NCBI GenBank assembly: GCA_030066245.1
Contig: JASJBY010000329.1
Span: forward strand, 1 to 5,702
Direction of reading: 5' to 3'
From: Gammaproteobacteria bacterium
Lineage (GTDB): Bacteria; Pseudomonadota; Gammaproteobacteria; JAABTG01
DNA: 5,702 bases
In this document: positions 5,330 to 5,702 of the stretch, in pieces
Position numbering within the stretch: position 1 is the stretch's first letter
Layout: the number at the start of each line of letters is the position of its first letter
Notes under the pieces: generated by a model
Told to the model about the DNA's origin: nothing
Database searches by the model: none
What the model saw: the letters and a program-made list of their open reading frames with translations, nothing else
Translations under genes and position numbers: made by a program

Positions 5330-5702
5330 ATGACGAATTCCCAAACCACCCACACGGACCCGCGGAAGCGCAGCGCCACGGTCCCGATATTCTCCTGTGC
5401 GCTCATGCTCCTGTCAGCTCTCGTGTTTCCGCTCTCTTCCGAGGGGGACAACTGCATCGAATGCCACGAGCAGGTCAGCCCGAACATCGTGGCGGACTGG
5501 CAGAACAGCCGACATGCCGGAAAGGGAGTAGGATGTGCCGTCTGCCACGGCCCTGACCATCAGCAGCACGAAGACGCGAGCAAGGCCCGAATGCCCACAC
5601 CCGAAACGTGCAACATGTGCCACGCGAAACAAGTCGCCCAATACAAGAAGGGAAAACACGCTTTTGCCTGGGCGGCCATGAATGCCATGCCCACGACCCA
5701 TC
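5330..5702 (+). CDS. Periplasmic multihaem cytochrome c, HAO-family-like (3' end outside window)
   Basis: This is the first 124 codons of an exported multihaem cytochrome c; the rest lies beyond the right edge. A basic PRKR stretch (residues 11-14) precedes a hydrophobic segment (about 17-34), giving a signal peptide or membrane anchor. Three haem-binding motifs follow quickly: CIECH (42-46), CAVCH (69-73) and CNMCH (94-98). H62, H110 and H124 are candidate distal haem ligands. The spacing, the MPTPETC approach to the third motif, and the GKHAFAWAAMNAMPTTH stretch (108-124) resemble octahaem hydroxylamine-oxidoreductase-type proteins, which oxidise hydroxylamine or, in relatives, reduce nitrite to ammonium. 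The family call is from memory of motif patterns, and only part of the protein is visible, so other multihaem families (nitrite or tetrathionate reductases) remain possible. The start at 5330 is supported by AGGAG at 5318-5322; an in-frame ATG at 5315 would add five residues. It may be regulated by the leader structures and the FNR-like box upstream. Confidence 0.85.
   Translation, partial: MTNSQTTHTDPRKRSATVPIFSCALMLLSALVFPLSSEGDNCIECHEQVSPNIVADWQNSRHAGKGVGCAVCHGPDHQQHEDASKARMPTPETCNMCHAKQVAQYKKGKHAFAWAAMNAMPTTH

Noticed and set aside
5168..5701. Minus-strand open frames opposite the cytochrome and its leader
   Set aside because: The plus-strand frame has three CxxCH motifs and a ribosome site; the opposite frames have no recognisable features.
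1..5702. CRISPR arrays, tRNA or rRNA genes, insertion sequences
   Set aside because: No regularly spaced repeats, cloverleaf structures, transposase motifs or terminal inverted repeats with target duplications were seen.

Overview
The window is GC-rich bacterial DNA with tightly packed genes. The codon use, the ModBC-type transporter, a TauE/SafE exporter and a periplasmic multihaem cytochrome c suggest a proteobacterium with respiratory nitrogen or sulfur chemistry. A gammaproteobacterium such as a Chromatiales/Ectothiorhodospiraceae-like sulfur oxidiser would fit, but this placement is inference from gene content only.

The left two thirds (1-3543) lie on the minus strand and read as one possible transcription unit, in this order: a small secreted DUF2845-type protein (3543-3211), a ModB-type permease (3150-2470), a ModC-type ATPase that overlaps modB by 10 nt (2479-1376), a TauE/SafE-family membrane exporter (1329-445), and a NUDIX hydrolase of the Ap4A-hydrolase type (330 to beyond the left edge). 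The permease and ATPase should form an oxyanion importer, most likely for molybdate. No binding protein (ModA) gene is visible in the window. Four of these five genes start with GTG or TTG; only modB uses ATG.

A 241-bp divergent region (3544-3784) separates this unit from the plus-strand genes. The first (3785-5158) is a membrane sensor: TM helix, periplasmic Cache-like domain, TM helix, coiled coil, then a C-terminal PAS domain with the residues of the FixL haem pocket. It stops right after the PAS domain, with no kinase, GGDEF or other output domain. A structured 171-bp gap (5159-5329) follows. It holds inverted repeats, a possible FNR/CRP-like box and a 12-codon upstream ORF. Next comes the start of a periplasmic multihaem cytochrome c (three CxxCH motifs before the edge) resembling the hydroxylamine-oxidoreductase (HAO) family, which runs off the right edge.

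The genes share a theme of redox and oxyanion metabolism: molybdate uptake for molybdoenzymes, possible sulfite export, a possible haem-based gas sensor and a multihaem nitrogen or sulfur oxidoreductase. The most unusual items are the output-less FixL-like PAS sensor and the leader of the cytochrome gene.
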